A DNA stretch of 64,000 nucleotides, taken from the NCBI RefSeq assembly GCF_031628175.1, contig NZ_JAVLVT010000001.1, positions 186,001 through 250,000 of the forward strand. The letters run 5' to 3'. This document shows positions 55,601-63,765 of this stretch, one piece after another. The position numbers and the translations under genes were made by a program. The notes beneath the pieces are model-generated. The model made no database searches. It had not been told where the DNA came from and saw nothing but the letters and a program-made list of their open reading frames with translations. Each line of letters starts with the position of its first letter. The stretch's first letter is position 1. Source of the stretch: Lipingzhangella_A rawalii. Lineage in GTDB: Bacteria; Actinomycetota; Actinomycetes; Streptosporangiales; Streptosporangiaceae.

Positions 55601-56079
55601 AGTCCCCGGATGAAACGCCGCAGCGGTTCGATTCGGGTACCCGTGCCCCACAGCTGTTGGGCCATGTCCCGCACACCCCCCAGGGGCCAGGGGGGCAGAT
55701 CCTCCCCGGACCCGAGCATCGCGGTGAGAATGTGTGCCTGCTCCTGCGAACTGAGTTCGAGGTCGGCCGCCGCCAGCGGGATGTCCGGAGCCGTGAGCAC
55801 CTCGTCCAGGGCTTCGAACAGTGCTGTGGTGACGATGATCCGGTGGGCGGCCGCAATGCGTTGCGTGCGGTCGTGGCGGCTGATGCCGGTGATCTTCTCA
55901 TGAATCGCCGTGAGCTGCTTACGCCCCTGAGTCAGCACCAGCTCCCGCAGGCCACCGAGGCTGGCGACACCGAGTGCCTCCAGACCGCCGGCGGTGAGCT
56001 TCTCCACGAAGTCCAGCGTGGCGGAGTCATGCTTGCCCAGAATACGCAGGGCATCTGTGAAGGTGAGGGGACGAGCCAT
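52696..56079 (-). CDS. NACHT-domain STAND NTPase (bNACHT/NLR-like)
   Basis: A 1127-residue single protein. Residues 1-320 are an all-helical N-terminal module opening with 'LTFTDALRILGKHDSATLDFVEKLTAGGLEALG'-like sequence (quoted in part), similar in style to the NACHT N-terminal helical domains described in actinobacteria. The NTPase follows: Walker A GHPGSGKS (334-341, Lys340) and Walker B LLDGLDELL (Asp407, Asp410, Glu411). Winged-helix and helical regions follow ('EFLHATFGEYLVARLV'). The C-terminal half (about 700-1127) is helical, without obvious leucine-rich or TPR consensus. Bacterial NACHT proteins include antiphage sensors; that role is inferred. Downstream of ung by 114 bases; weak ribosome site at ATG 56079. 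Confidence 0.85.
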   Translation of the reverse strand: MARPLTFTDALRILGKHDSATLDFVEKLTAGGLEALGVASLGGLRELVLTQGRKQLTAIHEKITGISRHDRTQRIAAAHRIIVTTALFEALDEVLTAPDIPLAAADLELSSQEQAHILTAMLGSGEDLPPWPLGGVRDMAQQLWGTGTRIEPLRRFIRGLAAHEQLDQTQRARLWHRLDRLPEHAERRYLEAFHRLATEVPEFGLWAQHAEHHATHDRLGQVHGALSDVERRLGELSPGGRAGRYASELAALYRRGLERPVLSSTHTPTGFTMPSLATAYLTPRARFAWVTTDSPQPHLDHWWQDQPEEVDLQRQLTHWLTHPLATERPLVILGHPGSGKSKLTEVLAARLPATDYLPIRVQLRSVPAEAPLRRQVEHALSETLHTDVSLRDLLDGSGTALPVVLLDGLDELLQATGVKRSDYLEQVQAFQEDQEAFGQPVAVLVTTRTVVADRLRFPERTVLARLEPFDTPRISRLRELWTEANTRVLAERDLHALPLDTLLEYRELAEQPLLLLMLLLYDADDNALQRPGSALSRAQLYERLLASFARREVNKHDPGMSDADLDEATESEMRRLEVTALAMFARRRQSVTAEELGTDLAVLAPLATAGTSDTGMRQQLSAAERMLGRFFFVHESRARQDTDRQVFEFLHATFGEYLVARLVVAELEELLHEHTHARRRRHARPLDDGRFYAVTSFAVTAGRGELLEFLTELLRQRITEEPELAREYRELLIELFRDAPYPRPNRSHTGYEPRRVPVVARQAVHTANLVVLLTLVTEEATGIDPDAATPHTDITELMPDDASPLEAWTSEANLWRGCLADEEWYGLMTVVRVRHLGYGHGTNTPRTLLERERGQQVNVGECVGFDLLAGPDIDSRAVCDPYRLWLPAEQVTARLLRSIALRGNGTAARLTLALLPYLEHVDSDPLRWIEDPTGTAPTMRPETPDSTSVAPPRPTELAAQRVLDLRLAPITADPRHSVDHVRALLAASTLLGRRELLALRQAVEGLRLWFTETSNPDVPRGGDIHDHLLNVLNGVSTKPSLRGLATEVPQREVDALCAQLPSAAGIKELHALLIRLTTEHEDTRTGPDHRLDTDPEPLPEAAWGSAPPPRRPLPSTWPQADERQSGF

Positions 56080-56193
56080 GGGGGAGGGCCTGTTCCGTGG
56101 GATCCGTGCCTTGTCCGACTGCTTCCATAATGCCGTTTGATACGGGCATGTGTCGGCCCTGTCGTCCGGTAGTTCGCTCCCCGCCGGCGTTGG

Positions 56194-56871
56194 TCAGGGC
56201 AGGTGCCAGTCGACCGGCTCCGCGCCCTGTTCGCGCAGCAGCTCGTTGGTGCGGCTGAAGGGCCGCGACCCGAAGAATCCGTTGTGCGCCGACATCGGAC
56301 TGGGGTGGGTGGACTGCACACACGGAACCTGCGGCATCAGCTGGCGCAGTGATCTGGCCTTGCTCCCCCACAGGATCGCGACCAGAGGCTGACCGCGTGC
56401 GGCCAGGGCCCGGATGGCCTGGTCAGTGACCTCTTCCCAGCCCCGGCCCGCGTGGGAGTTGGGTTGCCGGGGGCGCACGGTCAGTGTGCGGTTCAGAAGG
56501 AGAACTCCCTGCTTGGTCCACGGTGTCAGGTCACCGCTGCTGGGCTCGGGGAGGCCCAGATCGTCCCGGTACTCCTGGAAGATATTGCGCAGGCTCGCGG
56601 GCAGGGGATGTACGTCCTCGGCCACGGCAAAGCTCAACCCGATCGCATGCCCCGGGGTGGGGTAGGGGTCCTGGCCGACCAGCAACACCCGAACCTGGTC
56701 GAAGGGTTGGGTGAAGGCCCGCAACACGTGTTCTCCGGCAGGAAGGTAGGTGTTGCCGGCGGCGACCTCCTCGCGGAGGAACGCCCCCATATCCGCGATC
56801 CGTCCAGCGACTGGCTCCAGGGCCTGCGCCCAGCCGGGGTCCAGGATGTCGTGTAGCGGTCGGCTCGTCAT
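56194..56871 (-). CDS. ung: uracil-DNA glycosylase, family 1
   Basis: A 225-residue repair enzyme removing uracil from DNA. The water-activating motif GQDPY is at 66-70 (Asp68), the uracil-binding strand LLLNRTLTV follows, and the minor-groove loop HPSPMSA begins at His189. The ATG at 56871 may use AAGG seven bases upstream or be leaderless, since TAAGGT ends six bases before it. The NACHT gene lies downstream on the same strand and a kinase gene 21 bases upstream, so cotranscription is possible but may be accidental. Confidence 0.96.
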   Translation of the reverse strand: MTSRPLHDILDPGWAQALEPVAGRIADMGAFLREEVAAGNTYLPAGEHVLRAFTQPFDQVRVLLVGQDPYPTPGHAIGLSFAVAEDVHPLPASLRNIFQEYRDDLGLPEPSSGDLTPWTKQGVLLLNRTLTVRPRQPNSHAGRGWEEVTDQAIRALAARGQPLVAILWGSKARSLRQLMPQVPCVQSTHPSPMSAHNGFFGSRPFSRTNELLREQGAEPVDWHLP

Positions 56872-56892
56872 GGGAAAACCTTACAACCGCGC

Positions 56893-58455
56893 CTACCGTG
56901 GTGGCGGCGTGTTGGGCGGAAGGTGCCCGGGAGGCTTCATCATGGTCGTATCCGCTCGACCGGAGCGCGCGTAGTGCTCCAGATAGCCGCGTGCCCGTCG
57001 GCTAACCTTGTCCTCGGGGCCGAGCACCCGGTCGAGATCGCGGCTGAGCTCCTCCAGCGCGACCACAGCCCGCTGCGGCTGACCACCGGCCCCGATGTCC
57101 ACGGCCCAGCGAAGTCGACACAGCAGGGTCATCCGACTGTCCGGTCCGTGGCTACGGCACAGGTCGTCCAGGAGTGTCGCCTGCTCGCCGGCGGCTGTGT
57201 TGGGATCACCAGCCAGGCTGAGGTTGACGGCGCGGTAGTAGCGGGCAGTCAGGGTCTCCGCATGATCTGGGCTGTAGACACGGGCGAGATCACCAGCCAG
57301 CTCTCCGAACAAGTGGGCCGCCCGCTGAGGGTGACCGGCCTTCCCGGAGGCGTAGGCATGACGCCTGCGGACCCGCAGCGTCTCCGGGGCGCTGCTGCCG
57401 AACACACGCTCCGTCTCGCTGGTGAGTGTGTGATATCCATGGGCGGCGGCAGCGAAGGAGCCCTCGTCGAGTCGACGTTCCAGATCAGCGAGGCGCTGGT
57501 CCAGGTGGGAGCGTTCCGCGCTCATCTGGGTCCCGGTACGGGCCGTGGGTCTGGAATCCGGGGTGTTCTGGTGCGTCTGGGCCGCGTGCCGCAGCTGCTC
57601 CAGTTGTGCGACAACGGATTGTGCGCTCTTCGGGCGGCGTTCCGGTGCCTTCTCCAACAGCTGAAGGACGAGGTCGTCCAACCCCGCAGGCAGGTCCGGT
57701 CGGCTGGCGCGCAATGACTCGGGCGGTTGGCTCAGGTGTTGCTGGAGAATTCCGTGCGGGGTGTCGGCAACGAATGGCGGACGGCCCAGCACCATTTCGT
57801 GAAGCACCGCGCCGATCGCATACAGGTCACTCTCCGGCCCCACGGAAAGCCCCTGTATCCGCTCCGGGGACATATAACTGGGGGTTCCGATCACAGCACA
57901 GGTCTGCGTGAGGCGTTGACTCCGGGTTGCGGCCTCGTTGAGCCCCGCAATACCGAAGTCCACGACCTTGAGCTGGCCCGGATCGTCAATGGACACCACG
58001 CCATGGCTCAACACGAGGTTGCCGGGTTTGACGTCCCGGTGCACAACCCCGGTGGCATGAGCGGCCGCGAGTCCGCGGCATGCCTGGGCAGCCCAGGTTA
58101 TCGCCAGGACGGTCGGCAACGGTGCGTGTGTACGGAGTACCGCCGACAGGCTGGGGCCCGGGATGAGTTCCATGACCGTGTACAGTGCTCCACTGTCCAC
58201 ATCGTGGCCGTAGTCGTGGACGAGGACCACGTTCGGATGGCCGGACAGGCGGGCGGTGAGGCGAGCCTCGCGCTCGAACCGGGAGCGGGACACAGCCTCC
58301 GAACGCGCCGTATCGGTGGCGGCTGGTTCGTGGTGCAGGAGCTTCACCGCTACCGGGCGTTGTAACAGTTCGTCCTGGGCCTGCCACACCTCGCCCATGC
58401 CGCCACTGCCGATTCGGCGCGCGAGGCGATACCTCCCGTTCAGGGTGCCGGACAC
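56893..58455 (-). CDS. Ser/Thr protein kinase with C-terminal TPR-like region, soluble
   Basis: A 520-residue Hanks-type kinase. The glycine loop IGSGGMGEVW, Lys38, the catalytic loop HRDVKPGN, DFG and the activation segment 'GTPSYMSPERIQG' are all intact, so it should be active. After residue about 310 come TPR-like repeats ('FGSSAPETLRVRRRHAYA', 'YSPDHAETLTARYYRAV', 'HGPDSRMTLLCRLRWAV'). No membrane helix is present, unusual next to the membrane-bound PknB type. GTG 58455 has GGGAG upstream; ATG 58467 would add four residues. Divergent from the second kinase; ends 21 bases before ung. Confidence 0.88.
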   Translation of the reverse strand: MSGTLNGRYRLARRIGSGGMGEVWQAQDELLQRPVAVKLLHHEPAATDTARSEAVSRSRFEREARLTARLSGHPNVVLVHDYGHDVDSGALYTVMELIPGPSLSAVLRTHAPLPTVLAITWAAQACRGLAAAHATGVVHRDVKPGNLVLSHGVVSIDDPGQLKVVDFGIAGLNEAATRSQRLTQTCAVIGTPSYMSPERIQGLSVGPESDLYAIGAVLHEMVLGRPPFVADTPHGILQQHLSQPPESLRASRPDLPAGLDDLVLQLLEKAPERRPKSAQSVVAQLEQLRHAAQTHQNTPDSRPTARTGTQMSAERSHLDQRLADLERRLDEGSFAAAAHGYHTLTSETERVFGSSAPETLRVRRRHAYASGKAGHPQRAAHLFGELAGDLARVYSPDHAETLTARYYRAVNLSLAGDPNTAAGEQATLLDDLCRSHGPDSRMTLLCRLRWAVDIGAGGQPQRAVVALEELSRDLDRVLGPEDKVSRRARGYLEHYARSGRADTTMMKPPGHLPPNTPPPR

Positions 58456-58562
58456 GCTTGCTCCCATTAGCTCTGAGTTGCCCGCCGAGTCCCGGATGTC
58501 CGCGTGGATCCGGGCGATAGGCTATTCCTGGCGCACGACGCGCGTTCTGACCCCCCGATCGA

Positions 58563-60476
58563 ATGAGTGTCCCAGTGAGTACTGCGCTGCATGTCGGTCC
58601 GGACTCCGAGCCGGACAAGTATCGGCTGATCCGTTCGGTCGGGCGAGGTGGAGAAGCCACACTGTATCTCGCGGAGGTCGCACTCGCCGGAGCAGCCGAA
58701 CCGGTCGTGGTTAAGGTACTCCCCGAAGCTGCCGCGGATGGTCCCGAGTCCTTCCGGGAGCTCGGTGCACGCTGGAGCGAACAGGCCGAACTTCTGCGTT
58801 TTATCAACAGGATGGGCGTGGTCGGGGTGCGTGAGCACTTCGACGGACCGGCCGAACACCCCGCCACGGCGGCCGCCGAGCAGCCCCAACGGGCCCTGTA
58901 CCTCGTGATGAACCATGTGAACGGAGTGGATATACGGGAATGGCGGGCCGAACACGCGGCGGAGGGAGCCGCGGGCCAGCGCTCAGCCCTGCGGTACTTG
59001 GAACAGGCTGCTGAGGTGCTGGACTGGCTGCACTCGGGCAGAGCCACCCCCTCGGGACGCGTCGTCCTGCACGGTGATCTGTCTCCTGGGAACATCATGA
59101 TCAGTGCCGATGGCCAGGCCACCCTCGTCGACTTCGGCCTGAGTAAGATCGCCGCGCACCATCTCACCACGAGCCCCTGGTTCACCCCGGGCTACGCAGC
59201 TCCGGAAGTGGTCAGTGGCGAGTATTCGGCGGCAACCGATCGGTACGCCTTCGGGGCGGTGGTCTACTACGTGCTATCCGGACAGGAGCCACCTCCGGCA
59301 CCAGAACAGCTCCGGGAGCGATTCGCCCAGCTGGAGCTGTTGAGCCAGGCGGGACAATCCATGCTCACCCGGGTCCAGGCGATGTTCGCGGTCGACCCGG
59401 AGCAGCGGCCAGGAGCGTTGGCCTGGATCCGGGAGCTCCGCTCGGTCAGTACCTCGGTGCCGTGGAGCGCCCCGGCCTCCGCACCGGTGCACGGCGGCAC
59501 CGGTGCGGACGTACCGCAGCCCGACCCGAGCGGGCACGACTCCACCGCATCCGGTGCAGCTATGCGTCCCTCTGCCGCCCGCACCGTGGCCCCAGCCGAG
59601 GGTGCCCCGCCTCCCGAGCCCGGTTTCGGATCGCCGCCCCCCGCGGCGGAGCAACGGACGCCGCCTCCCAATCCACCGCCCCCACCCCCTGCCAACGCAG
59701 CCACCGGGCTTGGCCCGCCACTCCCTCCTGGAACGACGCCGGTCGAGCACGCTGCCGGGTCCGGAGGGCCGCCCCCCGGACCGGCGGCAGCGGCACAGCC
59801 GTCCGGCCCCCCGGCCCCAGCCAGCCGCCGTTTTCGCAAACTCAAGCTGGCCGGGCTCGCCGCGCTTCTCGTGCTGGGGATGCTGGCCGGAAGTGCCGGA
59901 ACCTACTGGATTCTCGATATGTACGGAAGCACCACTCCGGTGGCTGCCGAGGACCATCAGCCTCCACTCGCCACGGTGACCCAGACAGCCACTCCGGCGG
60001 AACCGGTGACGGAGGATCCCGACGGCGTCGAGGACGGGAATGGCGACCACGATGCGGAGGACAGCGAGCGATCACTAACCCAGATGGATCCCGTAGACGA
60101 GTCCGAATCGGAAATCGCGGTTGTGGATCGGGCCGAGGTTGACGCCGACGTCTACTCACAGGCACTGGTCATGTCGACGCTGGGGCAGTACCACCGCGGT
60201 GCGGAGTGGACCGAATTCAACCTGAGACGCTCCTGGGACGAGCTCAACGTCACAGTCGGGCTCGACGACGCATCCTCGGCCGACATCCCGGTGACGTTCT
60301 CGGTCTACGCCGATGACGACAACCTCGCCTCCGAAAGCGTAGCCCTCGGGGAAACCCGGGAGATCACTGTGGACGTCTCCGATGCACTGCGGCTGCGACT
60401 GGAGGTGGAACGGGGTGACGGTGAGGGCGAGGTTGCCATCCCCGTGTGGTCCGAACCCACACTGCACCGTTCCTAG
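58563..60476 (+). CDS. membrane Ser/Thr kinase with atypical HGD loop and extracellular beta domain
   Basis: A 637-residue kinase. The loop GRGGEATLY, Lys51, and DFG (Asp190) are present. The catalytic loop reads LHGDLSPGN (His170-Gly171-Asp172), Gly replacing the usual Arg. A Pro/Ala/Gly-rich linker (about 305-420) leads to one membrane helix (about 427-450), an acidic stalk, and an extracellular C-terminal domain (about 535-637) that looks like an NPCBM/galactose-binding-type beta sandwich ('GAEWTEFNLRRSWDELNVTVGL'). It would couple an outside ligand to phosphorylation. The ATG at 58563 lacks a clear site; GTG 58575 is an alternative. Divergent from the other kinase by about 100 bases. Confidence 0.83.
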   Translation: MSVPVSTALHVGPDSEPDKYRLIRSVGRGGEATLYLAEVALAGAAEPVVVKVLPEAAADGPESFRELGARWSEQAELLRFINRMGVVGVREHFDGPAEHPATAAAEQPQRALYLVMNHVNGVDIREWRAEHAAEGAAGQRSALRYLEQAAEVLDWLHSGRATPSGRVVLHGDLSPGNIMISADGQATLVDFGLSKIAAHHLTTSPWFTPGYAAPEVVSGEYSAATDRYAFGAVVYYVLSGQEPPPAPEQLRERFAQLELLSQAGQSMLTRVQAMFAVDPEQRPGALAWIRELRSVSTSVPWSAPASAPVHGGTGADVPQPDPSGHDSTASGAAMRPSAARTVAPAEGAPPPEPGFGSPPPAAEQRTPPPNPPPPPPANAATGLGPPLPPGTTPVEHAAGSGGPPPGPAAAAQPSGPPAPASRRFRKLKLAGLAALLVLGMLAGSAGTYWILDMYGSTTPVAAEDHQPPLATVTQTATPAEPVTEDPDGVEDGNGDHDAEDSERSLTQMDPVDESESEIAVVDRAEVDADVYSQALVMSTLGQYHRGAEWTEFNLRRSWDELNVTVGLDDASSADIPVTFSVYADDDNLASESVALGETREITVDVSDALRLRLEVERGDGEGEVAIPVWSEPTLHRS

Positions 60477-60552
60477 CTGGACGCATCCTGGTGGGTCGCT
60501 GCCCGCCCGTGGGGCGCGGTAACCGCCCACCAGGTGCGGTCCAGAGCCGCAT

Positions 60553-62349
60553 TCAGCATGCCTCGGCGCGACGGTGCCCGTCGTGGTGGGAGAGATTGAG
60601 TGCCGTCGTCACCAGGGGAACGTGGCTGAAGGCCTGGGGGAAGTTACCCACCATGCGGGCCTCCTTCGCGTCGTACTCCTCGGAGAGCAGACCAACGTCG
60701 TTGCGCAAGGCCAACAGGCGGTCGAACAGATCGCGGGCCTCCCGCTCCCGACCGATCGCCAGCAGCGCGTTGGCCATCCAGAAGCTACAGGCCAAGAACG
60801 CGCCTTCGCCACCGGGAAGACCGTCGACCGACTCCTCCGCGTCGGCGCGGTAGCGGTGCACGAAGCCGTCCACCATCAGCTCGTCCCGGACGGCCTCGAT
60901 CGTGCCGACCACACGGGGGTCGTCGTAGGGCAGGAATCCCACCTCCGGGATGAGGAGTAGTGCGGCGTCCAGCTCCTCGCTGCCGTAGTACTGCGTGAAG
61001 GTGTTACGGCGGGCGTCGTACCCGTACTCACAGACCTCCGCATGAATCGTGTCCCGCAGCGCCCGCCAGCGCTCCACCGGTCCCTCGCGACCGAATTCCT
61101 CAATCATGCGTACCGCCCGGTCCGCGGCCACCCAGGCCATGACCTTCGAGTGCACAAAGTGTTGGCGGGGGCCGCGCACCTCCCAGAGGCCCTCGTCCGG
61201 CTCGTCCCAGCACCATTCCAGGTAGTTCACCAGGGACCGTTGGAGGCCCCACACGTGCTCGGCGCCCTCCAGCCCGGCCAGCCGGGCCAGGTGCAGAACG
61301 TCCATGACCTCACCGTAGACATCCAGCTGGTACTGGCCCACCGCGGCGTTACCGATCCGTACCGGGCGTGAACCTTCGTAGCCGGGCAGCCAGTCCGCTT
61401 CCCACTCCGACAGTCGCCGTTCACCACGGATGCCGTACATGATCTGGATCCGCTGCGGTTCGCCGGCCACGGCACGCACCAGCCACTCCCGCCAGGCCGC
61501 AGCCTCCTCGGTGTAGCCACTGCGCATCAGCGCCTCAAGTGTGATGGTCGCGTCCCGCAGCCAGCAGTAGCGGTAGTCCCAGTTGCGCACCCCGCCGATC
61601 TCCTCCGGCAGGGATGCGGTGGGGGCGGCGACAATTCCCCCGGTGGGGCGGTAGGTCAGCGCCTTCAGGGTGATCAGGGAACGAACGACCGCGTCCCGGT
61701 ACCGGCCGTCATACGTGCACGTGTCCACCCACTGGCGCCAGAACCGCTCGGTGCGCGACAGTGCCTTCTCCGCATCGAGATGGTCGGATTCCTCGTGATG
61801 CGACGGGTGCCAGGTGAGCACGAACGGAACGCGTTGACCTGCGCTGACAGTGAAGGTTGCGTCGTGGGTGAAGTTGTGCCCCTCGAGTGGAATCGGGGAA
61901 CTGATCCACACCGAGTCCGGACCGGCTACGGCCACCACCTCGGTTCCGTTGCGGTGGATCCACGGTACGACGTTGCCGTAGTCGTAGCGCAGGCGCAGCG
62001 CGGTGTTCATGCGTACCGTTCCACGGACGCCCTCCACGATGCGCACCATGTGTGGTGACTGGCTACGCGGGGGCATGAAGTCGATGACACGTACGGTGCC
62101 CTCGGGGGTGTCCCACTCACTCTCCAGAATGAGCGTTTCGTGCCGGTAGCGGCGCCGGGTGGCCTGTGGTGTTCCCGTTGCCGGCCGGATCCACCAGTTG
62201 CCGTTCTGTTCGTCACCCAACAGAGCCGCGAAGCAGGCGGGGGAGTCGAAATGCGGTAGACACAGCCAGTCCACGGAGCCGTCCCGGCCCACGAGCGCGG
62301 CTGTCTGCATGTCGCCGATCAGCGCATAGTCTTCGATCCTGCTCGACAC
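60553..62349 (-). CDS. GH15 family hydrolase (trehalase/glucoamylase-like)
   Basis: A 598-residue cytoplasmic protein of glycoside hydrolase family 15. It opens with the typical 'SSRIEDYALIGDMQTAALVGRDGSVDWLC' (quoted in part), and the barrel domain has 'VRNWDYRYCWLRDATITLEAL' (first catalytic acid region) and 'EEYDAKEARMVGNFPQAFSH' near the end (second Glu region). Close relatives in mycobacteria and Streptomyces have been shown to be trehalases; others remain putative glucoamylases. No signal peptide. GTG 62349 is preferred to 62358 because GGGGG lies seven bases upstream. Single gene, convergent with the kinase gene. Confidence 0.88.
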   Translation of the reverse strand: MSSRIEDYALIGDMQTAALVGRDGSVDWLCLPHFDSPACFAALLGDEQNGNWWIRPATGTPQATRRRYRHETLILESEWDTPEGTVRVIDFMPPRSQSPHMVRIVEGVRGTVRMNTALRLRYDYGNVVPWIHRNGTEVVAVAGPDSVWISSPIPLEGHNFTHDATFTVSAGQRVPFVLTWHPSHHEESDHLDAEKALSRTERFWRQWVDTCTYDGRYRDAVVRSLITLKALTYRPTGGIVAAPTASLPEEIGGVRNWDYRYCWLRDATITLEALMRSGYTEEAAAWREWLVRAVAGEPQRIQIMYGIRGERRLSEWEADWLPGYEGSRPVRIGNAAVGQYQLDVYGEVMDVLHLARLAGLEGAEHVWGLQRSLVNYLEWCWDEPDEGLWEVRGPRQHFVHSKVMAWVAADRAVRMIEEFGREGPVERWRALRDTIHAEVCEYGYDARRNTFTQYYGSEELDAALLLIPEVGFLPYDDPRVVGTIEAVRDELMVDGFVHRYRADAEESVDGLPGGEGAFLACSFWMANALLAIGREREARDLFDRLLALRNDVGLLSEEYDAKEARMVGNFPQAFSHVPLVTTALNLSHHDGHRRAEAC

Positions 62350-62642
62350 GCAGTTCACCCCCAGAACACATGATCACTACTGGCCGCCGTACCGTATCCG
62401 GTCCCGCGGGATCCGCACGCCCCGTTCGAACGCGGTTTCCAACTCGACGTCCGTCAACGGTAGCGTCCGGGCCACCCCACCTCCCGCTCTCGCTGTCGCC
62501 GCGAGTGCGTGTCGTACGACTATGCCCACGCTACCGGCTCAACGAACGTGCGTCCGCTTCGCGTACGTCACTGGCTTGGAGTCCGACATGACGGGATGAT
62601 CCGGGCGCTGCGGTGGGGGATACTGGTCGAAACCGAATGCCC

Positions 62643-63491
62643 TCAGTCCGGGACCAGCCTGGTCGTGAATTCCCGGACCTGGTCCAGGACCTCCTGCCAG
62701 TTGAGCTCATTGAACACCTCGTGGCGGGCACCGGGGTAGACCCGGGCTGTGAGGTCCGAGCCGAGTACCTCACCGAGGCCGGCGAAGGTGTCGGCCAGCG
62801 GTACGATCGCATCGTCGGAACCGTGGAGCCACAGCGTGGGTAGCGTCCCGAGGCTGCCAGCCTCGGTGATCCGCGTCAGCTCCGTGCGCAGCGCGTGCAG
62901 GGTACGCTCCTGGAAAGCACCGTGCCAGACCAGTTCGTCCTGGGTGTAGGCGGTCGCCACGTTCGGGTCACGGGACAGTGCCGAGGCGTCCAGTGGCGCT
63001 TCTCGCAGCTCGGGATGGTCGATCAACGCCGTAAGCGCCGACCAGGGGCCCAACACGGGACCCGACAGTACGAGGCCACTCACCCCGGCGCCGTGCTGCT
63101 GTGCGTAGCGGGTGGCGATCATTCCCCCCATGGAGTGGCCGACCACCACGAGCGGAATGCTGCGGTAGGCGGTGCGTGCCTGCGTCACCAGGCGGTGCAG
63201 GTCCTGCACGACGGTCGCGAAGTCGTCGATGTCCACACGCGGCCCCGCTGAGCGGCCGTGCCCCTGGTGATCCAGGCCGTAGACCACCGCCCCGGAATCA
63301 ACCAGCTGCTCGGCGACGTGCGTATAGCGGCCGATGTGCTCTGCATAGCCGTGGACGAGCACCACGAGGTGGTCCGGATCCCGACTCGGATGGCTCCACG
63401 CCTTGGCGAACAGGCGTCCCTGTGCCCCTGCCAGGTACCACTCCCGTGTGGTCACCGTCCGCGCCTCGGTCGCATCCTCGGGTCGTGGCAT
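62643..63491 (-). CDS. alpha/beta hydrolase, monoacylglycerol-lipase/lysophospholipase type
   Basis: A 282-residue serine hydrolase of the Hydrolase_4 group. The nucleophile elbow is GHSMGG; the acid is probably Asp in 'LWLHGSDDAIVP' and the His in 'GARHEVFNE'. The oxyanion-side 'VVLVHGYAEHIGRY' is characteristic of monoacylglycerol lipases. No signal peptide. The ATG at 63491 follows AAAGGTGG; GTG 63500 would overlap that site. It is divergent from moaA, with no functional link apparent. Confidence 0.9.
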   Translation of the reverse strand: MPRPEDATEARTVTTREWYLAGAQGRLFAKAWSHPSRDPDHLVVLVHGYAEHIGRYTHVAEQLVDSGAVVYGLDHQGHGRSAGPRVDIDDFATVVQDLHRLVTQARTAYRSIPLVVVGHSMGGMIATRYAQQHGAGVSGLVLSGPVLGPWSALTALIDHPELREAPLDASALSRDPNVATAYTQDELVWHGAFQERTLHALRTELTRITEAGSLGTLPTLWLHGSDDAIVPLADTFAGLGEVLGSDLTARVYPGARHEVFNELNWQEVLDQVREFTTRLVPD

Positions 63492-63695
63492 GCCGCCCAC
63501 CTTTCGTGAATTGGTGATCCCACCGAATCATCAGCTCGGCGCCGCTCCGGAATCGTGCGGGCACACGAGCATCCCTGCGGATCGTAGCGGGTAGACCGGA
63601 ATCGGCCCGAGCAGTGGCGGTCATCCACCGACTTCCTCCGACAGTTCCGAGGGTGATCGACCACCTGGGGCCGTCCGTCTTCTACGCTGGATCCA

Positions 63696-63746
63696 GTGGC
63701 AGGGCCGAGTCGCTGTGACGTGGGCGAGCCGCCCGCCCCCTGCCAC
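63696..63746 (+). promoter_or_regulatory. structured leader directly upstream of moaA
   Basis: A perfect 9-bp outer stem GTGGCAGGG/CCCTGCCAC encloses 33 bases that can form an inner GGGC/GCCC hairpin. It ends eight bases before the GGAGG of moaA. It could be an attenuator, riboswitch or a chance GC fold. Confidence 0.3.
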
Positions 63747-63765
63747 CACCTTGGAGGTGCCGCCG

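Noticed and set aside
52696..58455. a NACHT-Ung-kinase defence operon
   Set aside because: The genes are on one strand, but ung and the kinase look like ordinary core genes, the NACHT gene is 114 bases away, and no defence-type partner (nuclease, reverse transcriptase, cyclase) is present. Kept only as a single-gene candidate.
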